A DNA stretch of 64,000 nucleotides from Riptortus pedestris. Its lineage: Eukaryota > Arthropoda > Insecta > Hemiptera > Alydidae. The stretch lies in assembly GCA_019009955.1 (NCBI GenBank), contig CM032233.1:99237501-99301500 (forward strand). The letters run 5' to 3'. The first letter of the stretch is position 1; every line of letters starts with the position of its first letter. Shown here in pieces: positions 1 through 10,925 of the stretch. The notes under the pieces are model-generated. The model was not told the origin of the DNA, did no database searches, and worked only from the letters and a program-made list of their open reading frames with translations. The position numbers and the translations under genes are program-made.

Positions 1-2
1 AA

Positions 3-176
3 AAAATCCAAACCCTCCAATGCAGAATACTCCGCAAAGTTACAGATTCCCATTTTTACGTATCCAATTTAACTCTCCATAATGAACTCAACATTCCTTT
101 TGTCCATACCCTCGCAAAATCCCGATATCAGAAATTCCACTCTTTCCTTCCCGCACATCCTAATCCTTTAGTCTAA
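3..176 (+). CDS. LINE ORF2 C-terminal end, Jockey-like (partial)
   Basis: An open frame of 57 codons runs in from the window edge and stops at TAA 174-176. It would be the extreme C-terminus of a non-LTR retrotransposon reverse-transcriptase protein, downstream of the RT domain. Visible motifs are LRKVTDSHFYVSN, LHNELNIPFV and a terminal HPNPLV, matching the known Jockey-clade pattern of LRK...WYV.N..LH.DL.IP...HPNPL. The short frame has no internal stop. The rest of the ORF lies outside the window, so activity cannot be judged. Family call by recalled motif; clade fairly sure. Confidence 0.75.
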   Translation, partial: KIQTLQCRILRKVTDSHFYVSNLTLHNELNIPFVHTLAKSRYQKFHSFLPAHPNPLV

Positions 177-433
177 TCACTTTCATCTATCCATATTCCA
201 GAAAACCCAAGACGACGTCTGAAGCTTAAGTGGCCAAGAGATCTTCTTGTGTAGTGCACAGTATAACTCCATAGAGTACAACCCAATGTTCCCTCCAATG
301 TGGGTATTGTCAATAGACAACTTCTCACCTCAAGTAAATAACCAAGCCAATTGATATTTATAATCATTCATATCATTTGCTTGTAATATTTATATATGCT
401 GTTGCAAACAAACGAATAAATATGTTTAAAAAA
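177..433 (+). mobile_element. LINE 3' UTR and A-rich tail
   Basis: Directly follows the LINE stop codon. It ends with AATAAATATGTTTAAAAAA, an AATAAA signal followed by a short A run, as expected for a polyadenylated non-LTR element. The tail end near 433 is approximate. Confidence 0.55.
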
Positions 434-793
434 GTTTGGAATATACCATTTAGAAGTATAATTTCAAATATTCATATCCATCTTCTAGTCGTTCACTGGC
501 ACAATAGTTTAACAAAACCAAATATATTTTAGCAATGATCACTAGGAGTACGTTCCTGGGAACACATGATCTACGCCGACCGCTTTCGTGCTTGAAAATG
601 GAGGAAGGTTGAAGTGGGGAATAGGCGTTCTCACCTCTGTTAAAAACCACTCTCTAATCTTTTGCTATGGCAAATTATTCTGCAATGGAAAATTAGTGAT
701 GGTAAAAAATATAGTAAGAGAGACACATTCGGATACAGAGGAGATCTAACCAATGTCCTGAGAAGCGCTCAGACAACAAGAAAAGAAAAAAAA
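434..793. other. Unannotated AT-rich spacer
   Basis: No domain, RNA gene or recognisable repeat terminus seen. A 66-codon frame on the minus strand (450-650) has no recognised motif. An A-rich stretch at 778-793 abuts the following HLN copy. Confidence 0.5.
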
Positions 794-1403
794 GTTCGTC
801 ACGCAGGGGCTGCGTAAACTAAGCAGATTTTCCACGTGAAGTTTTACGATAGAGAAATCTGCATACTAATGACAGGAGTAGTAACGAGACTCTAAACCAA
901 TTTCACGAGAGCCAAACAGTTACGGAAACGGCCGAACTAGCTTACGGCGGCAGCTCCCGACTAGAGCCGAAATCAGCCTATCTCATCTCGTCCGTTATCC
1001 GCTCAAACTTAATAAACATGCCAATATCTCGGTCAATATTCAAGATTGAGAATAAATGTATATAACAATATTTATAGTAAATTTAATTTGCAATAAGATT
1101 GGTTGTATAGAACCAATCGTATTGCAAATTAAATCCAACGTGTAGTAATGGAGATATTTTGAATGTTCGAAAATCTTCCCCTCTAAACCCACTGGTCCGA
1201 TTTCAGCCATTAACGAACTTGATCTTCCTTTTTACATAAAACGATTTTTACGCCGAGTTTGGTAACGATTATATAAAAATTGCGACCGATAGAGTGTTAA
1301 CTGACAAATATATATATGGTTTTGAACCGACCTCATTTTCGTCATCTCCTGGGATTTGAGTACGACATCAATAGCTGATTTCCCTTAAGGGAAATTTGCT
1401 AAA
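794..1403 (+). mobile_element. HLN copy, S type
   Basis: Starts with the 5' hairpin CACGCAGGGGCTGCGTAAAC and subterminal GCAGATTTTCC. The S hallmark GTTACGGAAACGGCC lies near 920. It ends with the palindrome GATTTCCCTTAAGGGAAATT and TGCTAAAA. The TA array has shrunk to a few units and part of the 3' block is missing, so this is an old copy of about 610 bp. Non-coding; it would depend on an autonomous partner for movement. Confidence 0.8.
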
Positions 1404-2198
1404 AGCACCAGAAGGAAGAACTTAGGCTACTGCACTGGTGCAATAGAATGTTGAAGTAGCGGCGACGAGGTAATAGTGATTAAATAAAGAGAAGTTGACA
1501 TAGTATATTGTTCAAAGCCATTCCATTTAGGACAATGTTTGGGATTAGTTTGCAATGAAGATGTAAGTGTGAAAAAATATGATGGAAGAGGTGGTACAAG
1601 AGTTTCTAGGTCAGAAAATACTGATGACTCTTGATTTGATAAAGAATACGAGGAGGGCATTAAGCAATGAAATGAGCCACGGCTGAAAAAGATCCAAAGG
1701 AAAATACTCACAATATACAATGCATGCTTCGTAATGGGGTGCTTTATAGTAAACAGAGGGCTCATATAGATAGGAAACTTCGTCAGATGTCACGGATTCG
1801 TTCAACGGTATAAGTCTGTTGAGACCAGCAAGGAAGGAAACTTTTTCACAGGAAGTGAAGAAATCGAGGGTAGATTGGTCCACTACTTTAAAGATATGCT
1901 GAATTCTGGGACAGGTTAGTTAACCCTAATCGGATGGACCAATTCAGTAATGGGGATATGGAAGAAGCCAAGCCGTATTATAGAGATAAAATTCAGGAAG
2001 TTTTATTCTCTCTAAAAAATAACTAGTCTCCTGAGCCTGAATACGTTCTTAAATTACAGAAGTATGTAGATTTTCTTTAAAGGCCAGGTTTATTGGGTAG
2101 TTATTTACATATAGAAAAAATTATATATCCCTCAGGGTAATCTGTCAAAATGCCAGAAGAATAGAAATAAGTGAATATAGTCTAAATACATAATAAAC
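1404..2198. other. Unannotated sequence
   Basis: No repeat termini or RNA gene recognised. Two overlapping minus-strand frames (1427-1765, 1611-1883) show no known motif and are probably chance. A host exon cannot be excluded. Confidence 0.4.
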
Positions 2199-2833
2199 GT
2201 CCGTCACGCAGGGACTGCGTAAACTAAGCAGATTTCCCACGTGAAGTTTTACAATAGAGAAATCTGCCTAATAACAACTGTAGTAGTAAGAAACCTCTAA
2301 ACCTATTCACGAGGGACGAATAGTTACGAAAACGGCCGCCAGAGCTCACGGCGGAAAGTCCGAACAGACTGCTGCCGAATACACGCAGAATACAAATGCA
2401 AATATCTCTGTTAATATTCAAGATACAGAATAAATGTATAGAACAATATTTATAGTAAATTTAATTTGCAATAAGATTGATTCTGTAATCTTTTTCGATC
2501 CGAATTTTCGAAAATCCTCCCCTCTAAACCCCCCCCCTCCCACTGGTCCGATTTCAGCCGTTAACGAACTTGATCTTTCTTTTTACATAAAACAACTAAA
2601 TATCGAATTTGGTAACGATCAAACAAAAATTGCGACCGCTAGAGCGGTAACAGACAAATATATATATAGATAGATATAGATATACAGTACATTGTGTATA
2701 TATACAGTTTTGAACGGACCTCATTTTCGTCATCTACTAGGTAGGATCGATGGACATTTGAAGAAAAATCTCGAAAATTCCGTCATGAGTACAACCTCAA
2801 TAGCTGATTTCCCTTAAGGGAAATCTGCTAAAA
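2199..2833 (+). mobile_element. HLN copy, S type, near complete
   Basis: Both ends are present: CCGTCACGCAGGGACTGCGT at the start and GATTTCCCTTAAGGGAAATC-TGCTAAAA at the end. The S module and the C tract (2518-2540) are kept, with CCGCTAGAGCGG just before a degenerate TA/GATA array (2657-2705). About 635 bp, useful as a reference copy of the short form. Confidence 0.85.
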
Positions 2834-2837
2834 GCCC

Positions 2838-3320
2838 AGCGTGCAGATACTGTATAAAGCAGTTCTCCCACTGGGACTGATAACATGCAAATGATGTCAT
2901 CTCAAATTCGGTTTTCTATTCCTCCCGTAATATGATGCCTATATAAATACGGCTTGATATTAAATTAGGTTATGAGGTAATTAGAGCTACAATTGTCATA
3001 TGAGAAAATTCCATGATAAGAAGGGGAGGGGTAACTTTACTGAAGTCTGAAAAAAAAAAATTCACTTGATATTCGTTTTACCGAAAAAATTTATAAGATC
3101 AACAATTTTAGTTAACACCATTACATGTTAAACAAGATTATTTATAGAACATTTTTCGATCCGACTCGAATAACGGAGATATTTCGAATTTTGTATTTTA
3201 CCCCTTCTTTCCAATTTCACCCATAAACTTGGAAATTCAATTTTACTTAAAACGCTAAAATACCAAGTTTGCTTAGGAGTAAAATATAACTTAATAAATC
3301 TCCGTTATTTTAAGCCTGAT
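2838..3320 (+). mobile_element. Decayed HLN copy
   Basis: Begins four bases after the preceding copy with GCGTGCAGATACTGTATAAAG, a diverged hairpin region. It then carries recognisable core phrases (CATTTTTCGATCCGACTCG, AACGGAGATATTTCGAATTTT). The 3' terminus is lost. A minus-strand core fragment may follow at 3345-3510. Confidence 0.55.
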
Positions 3321-3592
3321 CGAAAAGAGAATTGACACACAATTGCTGTACTATACATTATTAGCTAACATGAATATTAACTCATTTGTATTTTTGCCTT
3401 TTAAGATACTTCTTAGTCTTCAGTAAAACCCCTACTTACACGACTTCCACTTTAAGTTATTGTATCATTAAGTATTACATGTACAGTTTAAATTACAAGC
3501 CTTGTTTACACATAGGTCTTAATAAAGGAAATGGATATTATGTTGTCTGTGATGTTTTCTAGAACGTGTGAAATTTGCAACCCCCAGAGGCC

Positions 3593-4145
3593 TTTTAGCA
3601 GATTTCCCTTGAGGGAAATTAGCTATTTAGGTCGTACTCATGACGCGATTTTCGACAGATTTCCTCAAATGTCCATCGATCCTACCCAGGAGCGCCATCG
3701 ATCCTACCCAGGAGATAACGCTTTAGTTGTCGAAATACTTGTTGTATCGCTACCAAACTCGATGTTTAAACGTTTTATGTAAAACTAAAGATCAAGTTCG
3801 CCAATGGGTGAAATCCGATCAGCGGGAGAGGGGGAAATTTCGAATATTCTTAATATCTACGTTATTATGCGTCGGATCGAAAACCAAGCAAATGTCATGT
3901 TATATAAATGTTCTTATGCACGTTTGTTCTCTATCTTGAGTATTAATCAATTAGCGTTTTTTAGTATTCGGCCTTCAGTAAACAACGACTCCTACCCACG
4001 CCTTATTAACAATATGCTGTTATATTATGAAGCACTTTATTTGAGGCCTAAATACCAACAAATATTTTTCTTAATGAACTTTTGAGATACATGTAAATAC
4101 GTGACGCACGTGGGAAAACTGGCTAGTCAACGCAGCTCCTGCTAC
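3593..4145 (-). mobile_element. HLN copy, K type
   Basis: Reverse-complement 3' end TTTTAGCAGATTTCCCTTGA at 3593, with core and a decayed 5' end near 4140 (CAACGCAGCTCCTGC). The phrase CATCGATCCTACCCAGGAG is partly repeated in tandem (3676-3715) where the TA array should follow. There is no TA array. The 5' side lacks the S module. Confidence 0.75.
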
Positions 4146-4593
4146 TTTGTACATTATTTTACTTCTTTGGGTCCAAATAGCAAAAAATCCGATTTTCAGA
4201 GCCTCCCCTTTCGATCAAATCGATTAAACGGGAGGAGGGTTACCCATAAATTGTATTCTATGACATGTTTTGTTGAGTTGCATTAGAACGGAGATATGGC
4301 ACATAAATTTCAATTGAAGTAATTTTAAAAGAAGTGCAGCAAAAAAAAATTTGTGTATTTAATTTAATAGATGTACAGTCAAGTTATGAGTTGCCCGCAT
4401 CAGATTTATCATAAGTACACTTTCTTTTATCCTTAGCATCCGGTATGAGCCGTATGACGGAGACGATCTAATGGAGAAAAAGGTCTGGCTAATGTTCCAG
4501 ACAAAACGTGAGCTTGCGAGTTGATGAGGTTTATAAGGAGTGGACAATGAAAGTACCCCATTGAACAAATCAACATTGTATAGCGGTCTGCTC
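4146..4593. repeat. Old dispersed repeat, unclassified
   Basis: 4252-4310 (ending ATTAGAACGGAGATATGGCACA) resembles 37918-37975 (ATTGGAATGGGGATATCGTACA), so a diverged repeat not belonging to HLN is likely. The rest to 4593 shows nothing recognisable. Confidence 0.3.
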
Positions 4594-4729
4594 GATGCGT
4601 GCTGCGACTCCGTCTCAACTAATTCTCTTCGCTGGTCTCTACAGCTTTGCTCTCAGACAAGCTTCGTATAAAATAAATGACCATAAACTCAGATTTCCCA
4701 CGTGCTGGAATGACACGCTGATATCATGT
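4594..4729 (+). repeat. 136-bp duplicated segment, copy 1
   Basis: Starts GATGCGTGCTGCGACTCCGT and ends GATATCATGT. A nearly identical copy lies at 5375-5510 in the same orientation. It includes CAGATTTCCCACGTGCTGG, which resembles an HLN 5' subterminal segment. The two copies flank Helitron sequence. Confidence 0.8.
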
Positions 4730-4757
4730 GCCCAGCGAAGCCGGGTATCTGAGCTAG
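4730..4757 (+). mobile_element. Helitron 3' end, truncated
   Basis: Reads GCGAAGCCGGGTATCTGAG-CTAG followed by T and TA repeats. It matches the last bases of the Helitron copies ending at 14838 (+) and 7804 (-). The left arm of the usual CCCGG/CCGGG hairpin is missing here. Confidence 0.65.
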
Positions 4758-4770
4758 TATATATATAAAA

Positions 4771-5374
4771 TTGTAACCTCTGTCTGTACATTGATTTTTT
4801 TCGCGAAATTTTACGATAACTTTTCGTTTCACATGTCATAGACACCATAACTGCATTTTGTTTCTTTGGTGTCTGTTTGTTTGTTTGTTTATTTGTTTGT
4901 TACCTTTTCACGCATAAACGGCTGAACCGAATTTTATGAAACTTGGTATGTATATTACTACTAACCCAACTTAGACTTTAGGCTATATTAATATCCTCTG
5001 AGACGAACAGGAGTGGGGGTTATAAGGGAAGCCAGAAAATAAAAATAGCGATATTTCGTTTCCTATTGGTTTTTCGACAAATATGAAAATAACAAAAGTT
5101 GTTCCTTTTGTTATTTAGAGTAACGTTTGTTATATACGCTTTTTTCGTATACCGAATTATAAACGAGATATACTCTAAAACCTATAGCGGAAGTGAACAA
5201 TTTTATTTGGGACAAAAGACCCAACCGAAATAAATAAAACTCGGTACGTGTATTAGGACTAACGCCTTCATTATAACAAGCCATACCAACATTTCTAGGG
5301 ACGGGCAGGAGTGGGGGTTGTAAGGGAGGTCTGAAATAAAAAATAGCGATATTTCGTTTCCTATTAGTTTTTCG
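4771..5374 (+). mobile_element. Helitron 5' portion
   Basis: Starts TTGTAACCTCTGTCTGTACA, as do the copies starting at 14381 (+) and 8870 (-). It contains (GTTT)n and two diverged copies of an internal unit about 296 bp apart (marked by AAATAGCGATATTTCGTTTC). It stops abruptly at the duplicated segment, so the 3' half is absent. No Rep/helicase coding is visible; non-autonomous. Confidence 0.65.
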
Positions 5375-5510
5375 GATGCGTGCTGGGACTCCGTCTCAAC
5401 TAATTCTCTTCGCTGGTCTCTACAGCTTTGCTCTCAGACAAGCTTCGTATAAAATAAATGGCCATAAACTCAGATTTCCCACGTGCTGGAATGACACGCT
5501 GATATCATGT
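5375..5510 (+). repeat. 136-bp duplicated segment, copy 2
   Basis: Near-identical partner of 4594-4729, differing at only a few bases by eye. It is followed by CGCATTCGCCTGTAATGTAA and a possible decayed Helitron-like end (AGCCGAAGTAAGCTAG). Confidence 0.8.
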
Positions 5511-5639
5511 CGCATTCGCCTGTAATGTAAAGCCGAAGTAAGCTAGACTTTGAATTTAAGCAGGACATGAGGCGTTTAGTAAGGAACTTGCTTTAGGTGA
5601 AAATCGTATGTGAGGGCTAAAACTTCCGTCAATCAAGGG

Positions 5640-5862
5640 AGACGCGTAAACTAAACCGATTTCCAACGTGCTGGACTTACTGCTGAGCCGACACCAACTG
5701 TTGTCCATTTTTTTTTTCAAAAATAGAAACTCTACAGGACTTGAAATTTGAGCTGAAAACGGGATATTTAGTGTCTTAGATAGTCTCATTAGTAGTAGTG
5801 AGGGTTTATTGAAGACTGGTACTAACAATGCAAATATCTCCGTTAATATTCCAGTTTAAAAA
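5640..5862 (+). mobile_element. Decayed HLN 5' fragment
   Basis: GACGCGTAAACTAAACCGAT and TTCCAACGTGCTGG match the HLN 5' end. It ends with the core phrase CAAATATCTCCGTTAATATT and an A run that directly precedes the next copy, giving a head-to-tail arrangement. Confidence 0.55.
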
Positions 5863-5868
5863 AAAAAA

Positions 5869-6409
5869 GTCCGTCACGCAGGGGCTGCGTAAACTAAGCA
5901 GATTTCCCTCGTGAAGTATAATGAGTCAGAACAATTGTTATCTCAATCAATAAAATTTTAGTAGTCCAAAACTTTAAGATGGGGGGGGGGTCATCAGGGT
6001 ATATTTACATGTATCTCGTATAATAAAGGTCTCTTGAATACAATTTTCGGTATTTAAACTTCCAATAATGTGATTTATTATGTAGCAGAGTATTGTTTAC
6101 GTAACATGAGTAGAAGTGGCGGTTTGCTGAAAACTAAAAAATGCAAATATCTTGGTTAATATTCAAGATAGAGAAAAAACGTATATAACAAGATTTATAG
6201 TAAATTTAATTTGCAATAAGATTGGTTATATACAATTTTCCGATGCATAATAACGGAGATATCTCGAATTTTCGAAAATCCCCCCCCCCTCCCTCTGGCC
6301 CGATTTCAGCCATTAACGAACTTGATCTGTCTTTTTACATAAAACGGTTAAATATCGAGTTTCGTAACGATCAAACAAAAATTGCGACCGCTAGAGCGTT
6401 AACAGACAA

Positions 6410-6487
<78 letters not shown>

Positions 6488-6596
6488 GAACGGACCTCAT
6501 TTTCATCATCTCCTGGGTAGGATCGATGGACATTTGAAGAAATTTTTCGAAAATCGCGTCATGAGTACGACCTCAATAGCTGATTTCCCTTAAGGC
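5869..6596 (+). mobile_element. HLN copy, L type with internal deletion
   Basis: Perfect 5' end GTCCGTCACGCAGGGGCTGC. The L module is cut from its early part directly to TATAATGAGTCAGAACAATT. Core, G tract (5981-5990), C tract, small palindrome and a long TA array (6418-6482) follow. The 3' palindrome is broken after CCCTTAAGG, where another copy joins. Confidence 0.8.
6418..6482. repeat. (TA)n microsatellite within HLN
   Basis: About 32 uninterrupted TA units at the standard HLN position between ACAGACAAATA and TTTTGAACGGACC. Confidence 0.9.
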
Positions 6597-7018
6597 TGAT
6601 ATACCTATTTAGTATATCATAATGCATCAGAATAATTTTAATCACTCAAATTTTAGTAGTCCAAGACCTAATGGACGGGGGGGGGATCAACAGAACGTAC
6701 TTGCATATATCTCACAAAATAGAAGCTTACACGAGTCTCTAAACCAATTTGACGAGGGCGGAACAGTTACGGAAACGGCCGAGCTAGCTTTCGGAGGAAA
6801 CTCACGAATAGAATCGACAATAGTCATCCTCATCTCTTTCGTTATCCGCACACACTTAATAAAAATGCAAACATCCCGGTTAATATTCAAGATAGAGAAT
6901 AAATGTATAGAACAATTATAGTAAATTTAATTTGCAGTAAGATTGGTTCTATACACGTTTTCGATCCAACGTTTAGTAAAGGAGATATTTCGAATTTTCG
7001 AAAATCCCCCTCCCACTG

Positions 7019-7063
<45 letters not shown>

Positions 7064-7195
7064 ATAATAATAATAATTTTGTACGGACCTCCGTCATCTC
7101 CTGGGTAGGATTGATGGACATTTGAAGAAAATGTTCCAAAACCGCGTCATGAGTACGACCTCAATACCTGATTCCCCTTAAGGGAAATCTGCTAA
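6597..7195 (+). mobile_element. HLN copy fused to the preceding one, mixed L/S module
   Basis: Picks up inside the L module (ATGCATCAGAATAATTTTAA) and passes into S sequence (ACGGAAACGGCCGAGCTAGC). The core and a mixed (GT)n(TA)n array (7018-7060) follow, then a 3' end GATTCCCCTTAAGGGAAATC-TGCT. L and S sequence in one copy shows module recombination. Confidence 0.75.
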
Positions 7196-7655
7196 AAAAA
7201 CGAAGAAAACGTCACTAAAACCAATAACCTGGCTTATATGAAGTAAGATTCGTGGTAGGAAAAGAATTGACGTGAATACATTGAGAGGTATTGCTCTGAA
7301 AATTCATAACTACAATATTGAATGGATCTGGCGAGTATAATGAATGAAATGCTACAAAAGATGAATGGAAAGCCAGGTCAAAACAATAACTAGTCCATCT
7401 CTAAGGAATGAATTAATTGAGGATTTCAATAATTTCCTCAAAGAAACCTAAAAGTCATTTCCATTCTGTTGTTTCCAATTAAACAGAATTCTATAATTAC
7501 ATAACCAGTTTATTTAAGAATTAAATTCTTTATATTTTTAAAAAATGGGCATTAATTATAGCTGGAGTAGTTTTACTAAAGGTATTTCGTAATTATACTT
7601 ACATTTTGTCTATGTATAATAATATATTACTGCTTACAGCGACTATTCTGTTGGC
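7196..7655. other. Unannotated AT-rich spacer
   Basis: No gene or repeat terminus recognised between two HLN copies. Confidence 0.5.
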
Positions 7656-7803
7656 TTTTAGCAGATACCCATAAGGGATTCAGCTATTGAGGCTGTACTC
7701 ATGACGTGATTTTTTATTTTTTATAATTCTTCTCAACTGTCCATCGATCCTACCTAGGAGATGAAGAAAATGAGGTCCGTTCAAAATTATATATATATAT
7801 ATA
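7656..7803 (-). mobile_element. HLN 3' half, interrupted at its TA array
   Basis: Shows TTTTAGCAGATACCCATAAG, the reverse 3' block and a short TA run, at which a minus-strand Helitron begins. The remainder of this copy is not contiguous on the far side. Confidence 0.75.
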
Positions 7804-8870
7804 CTAGCTCAGATACCCGGCTTCGCCCGGGAATTCATTTGAGGCTGACTGGTGATGGTATTTTTTAGCAGGCTTTACATTGCACAATATTTTGACATTT
7901 ACCCGTCCCAGTGTTTAGGATTGATACCCGTCGTTGCCGGTGATTTGCTAATATGTAATAGAATTATTTGTTCGATAATTCTTCACAGTCTTCGATATTT
8001 TTATATTTCCCGTTTCTTATACATGTAAATATGGTGAATTTTTATTTCAGGCCTCCCTTATAACTTCTCTCCCGTTCGAACCTAAAAATTTTAATATAAC
8101 TTATAATCATGGAAGAATTACTGCTAATTGACATACCGAGTTTTGTTAAGTCCGGTTCAGCCGTTAGTGCCCGCTAAAGTTTTAACGTATAACTCATTTA
8201 TACTTAGGTATACGACAAAAGTGTATATAACAAAAGTTACTCCAAATAACAAATTAAACAACTTTTGTTATGTTTATATTTGCGGAAAAACCAATAGGAA
8301 ACGAAAAATCGCTATTTTTAATTTCAGGCTTCCCTTATAACCCCCACTCCTGCCCGTACATAGAAATATTGGTATGGCTTATTATAATGAAGGCGTCACT
8401 GCTAATATACATACCAAGTTTTATTTAGTTCGGTTGAGTCTTTTTTGGCAAATAATATTCTTGACTCCCGCTATAATTTTTAGCGTGTAACGCTTTTAAA
8501 CTTCGGTATACGACAAAAGTGTATATAACAAAAGTTACTCTAAATAACAAAATAAACAACTTTTGTTATGTGCATATTTGCCGAAAAACCAATAGAAAAC
8601 GAAATATAGATATTTTTAATTTCAGGCTTCCCTTATAACCCCCACTCCTGTTCGTCTCAGAGAAAATTAATATAGCCTAAGTTGGGTTAGTAGTAATATA
8701 CATACCAAGTTTCATAAAATTCGGTTCAGCCGTTTATGCGTGAAAAGGTAACAAACAAACAAACATACACGAAAGAAACAAAATGCAGATATGGTGTCTA
8801 TGACATGTGAAACGAAAAGTTATCCTGAAATTTCGCGAAAAAAATCAATGTACAGACAGAGGTTACAATT
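7804..8870 (-). mobile_element. Helitron, non-autonomous, both ends
   Basis: The 3' end on the minus strand is CCCGGGCGAAGCCGGG (hairpin arms CCCGG/CCGGG), then TATCTGAG-CTAG and T, fitting the known Helitron signature of hairpin plus CTRR-T. The 5' end is TTGTAACCTCTGTC. It has three internal units marked by CAGGCYTCCCTTATAAC at about 8050, 8325 and 8623 (spacing about 275-298 bp). No Rep/helicase frame. TA repeats on both sides mark insertion into an HLN microsatellite. Confidence 0.75.
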
Positions 8871-8888
8871 TTATATATATATATATTT

Positions 8889-9232
8889 GTCTGCGACCGC
8901 TAGAGAATAAATGTATACAACAATTTTATAGTACATTTAATTTGCAATAAAATTGGTTATTTACAAATTTTCAATCCCCCTCCCACTGATCCGATGGCAG
9001 CCATTAATTAGCTTGATCTTACTTTTTACATATAACGATTAAATATCGAGTTTAGTAACGATCAAAAAACAATTGCGACCGATTGAGCGTATATATGTAT
9101 AAATAAATTTGAAAGGACCTCATTTTCGTCGTGTGGTAGGTAAGATCGATGGACATTTGAAGAAATTTTTCCATTATCGCGACATGAGCACGACCTCACT
9201 ACCTGATTTCCCTTAATGGGAAATCTGCAAAA
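8889..9232 (+). mobile_element. HLN core and 3' end
   Basis: Begins at GCGACCGCTAGAG then returns to core sequence (AATTTGCAATAAAATTGGTT), so the junction is rearranged. It ends at a diverged palindrome GATTTCCCTTAATGGGAAAT. The TA array is nearly lost. Confidence 0.7.
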
Positions 9233-9546
9233 ATATCGCAATTAACGGCTAAGGAAATGTCACTTATATTGGAAGTAAAATAATTTACTTAATTAGACAT
9301 GCCTACAGTCTCAGGAAGTAGTGTGATTCGAGTGCAAAATGCTCTATAACGTCTAGTATTGGCATTGCCCTAAATAAAATTAAAATAAATCTCATAATTA
9401 TTTGCTTAACAAGCATCATTCAATCCATTGTTTTCATAGAGAATTGAAACGCAAGGTAAACAGCCTTTAGGAAATATTATAGAAATATTTTGTTCATTTT
9501 TTCAAGAAAGTTTAAAGTCCAACATTTTAATCTGCTCTAATTTAAC
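9233..9546. other. Unannotated spacer
   Basis: AT-rich, nothing recognised. Confidence 0.5.
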
Positions 9547-9972
9547 ACTTCACGCAGATGCCGCGTGAATTAAGAAGATTTTCAACGAGCTGGAATAGAA
9601 TGCCAATGACGTCTCAACGTGTCGAATGCGATACACTATTCACGGCTTTAAATTATTGTTAAAGAAGAGATACTTAGAGATAATGTTGCTTTACGTGAAA
9701 ATTGAATGATGAGGAGTCTTAACTGCTAAAACAAAATAATATAAATAACTCATTTAATATTCGAGTTAGCGAAACATGTACAGAACAATTATACAATTCG
9801 TCAATTGAATGCAGAAAGTCGAGGAAAGATATTAAGATTATTCGAAATCCCCCATTGGCCGGATTTCAGCTGTTCAGGAGGTGTGAACTTTATATTTAGT
9901 TTTCCATAAAACGTTTAAATATCGAATTTGGTAGCGATACAACAAATATTTCGACCACTAGAGCGTTAACAG

Positions 9973-10028
<56 letters not shown>
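9547..10028 (+). mobile_element. HLN copy, C type, truncated in TA array
   Basis: Diverged 5' end (CACGCAGATGCCGCGTGAAT) and C module with GATACTTAGAGATAATG, then a core with GTTTAAATATCGAATTTGG and a TA array (9978-10028). The usual 3' block is absent after the array. Confidence 0.7.
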
Positions 10029-10030
<2 letters not shown>

Positions 10031-10925
10031 TGTGTTGTCGTTTGTTAACTCTCCAATTCCTATATTGCATTCACGATTGTAACTTTGTTTCCACTTAGTT
10101 TTTCCATATGCTATGCATCCAAATTTATGGAAAAAGAAGTGTTTTCAAAATTATAGCTAATTTTAGCCACGATTGTTTGAGTAAGTATTTTGTGTTTTTC
10201 TCCATTTTTTTTTATACGGTTGGAAGCAGTAACTATTTCAATAATAACAAAACACAAAAAAAAGCGAGTTCTTACGTTTTGTTTGACATGGTGGCTGAAA
10301 ATCAACAGGCTGCTCTGATCACACTTGAAAACATGAAGGTAACTGATTTTGGAAGGTTATACTCATTCGTGAGAGCATTCTAGTGGCTTGGGCAGGCTGT
10401 GGCACGTTCTATAGATACTGAAGTGTGCTTGAAGGGCTTTAAAGATAAATAAACGAGTTGAACATTTAAAAGAAAAGAAAAAAAAGAGGTGCACCCTGGG
10501 GGAGGGTGCATTAGGAACTGAAGAGTTAAGGTGTTGATCAATGTTGGTGACAAAATTTTAGTTTATGCCATTATTTCAAGAATATTTATTTTCTCTTCTT
10601 CAGGGCAGTAAAAACAGGTACTCCTTTATATAAATTGCACATTGTTATTTAACTACAGTTGTAACAGAGTGGTGTTTATTTTATTTCTACTTACCAAGAC
10701 AAGAATTACTTAAAAACTACTGTACATTAGGTAACTCACTTGTGGTTACATTAGAAACACTGGTTTTAACCTTCCTTGGTTTTAGCATGGCCACAGCTTT
10801 ATGCCTTTGTATATCAGTTAGACACGTCTAGGTATGTTTTCGTTATCTTTTGTTTGTTGTACTATATTGTAAATAATATATTACTATATTACAGCTGTTA
10901 TATTATGTTACAACTATTATTATGT
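10029..10925. other. Unannotated sequence with one hairpin
   Basis: A 91-codon frame at 10108-10383 (+), containing MVAENQQAALITLENMK, has no recognised domain and may be chance or part of a host transcript. 10490-10510 can fold as TGCACCC/GGGTGCA around a G-rich loop. No repeat termini seen. Confidence 0.35.

Noticed and set aside
6222..6593. 123-codon frame as a gene
   Set aside because: It translates an HLN copy including its TA array. Other HLN copies do not keep the frame, so it is not coding.
10108..10383. 91-codon frame as a host gene
   Set aside because: No domain, no clear splice or regulatory context; cannot be supported from sequence alone.
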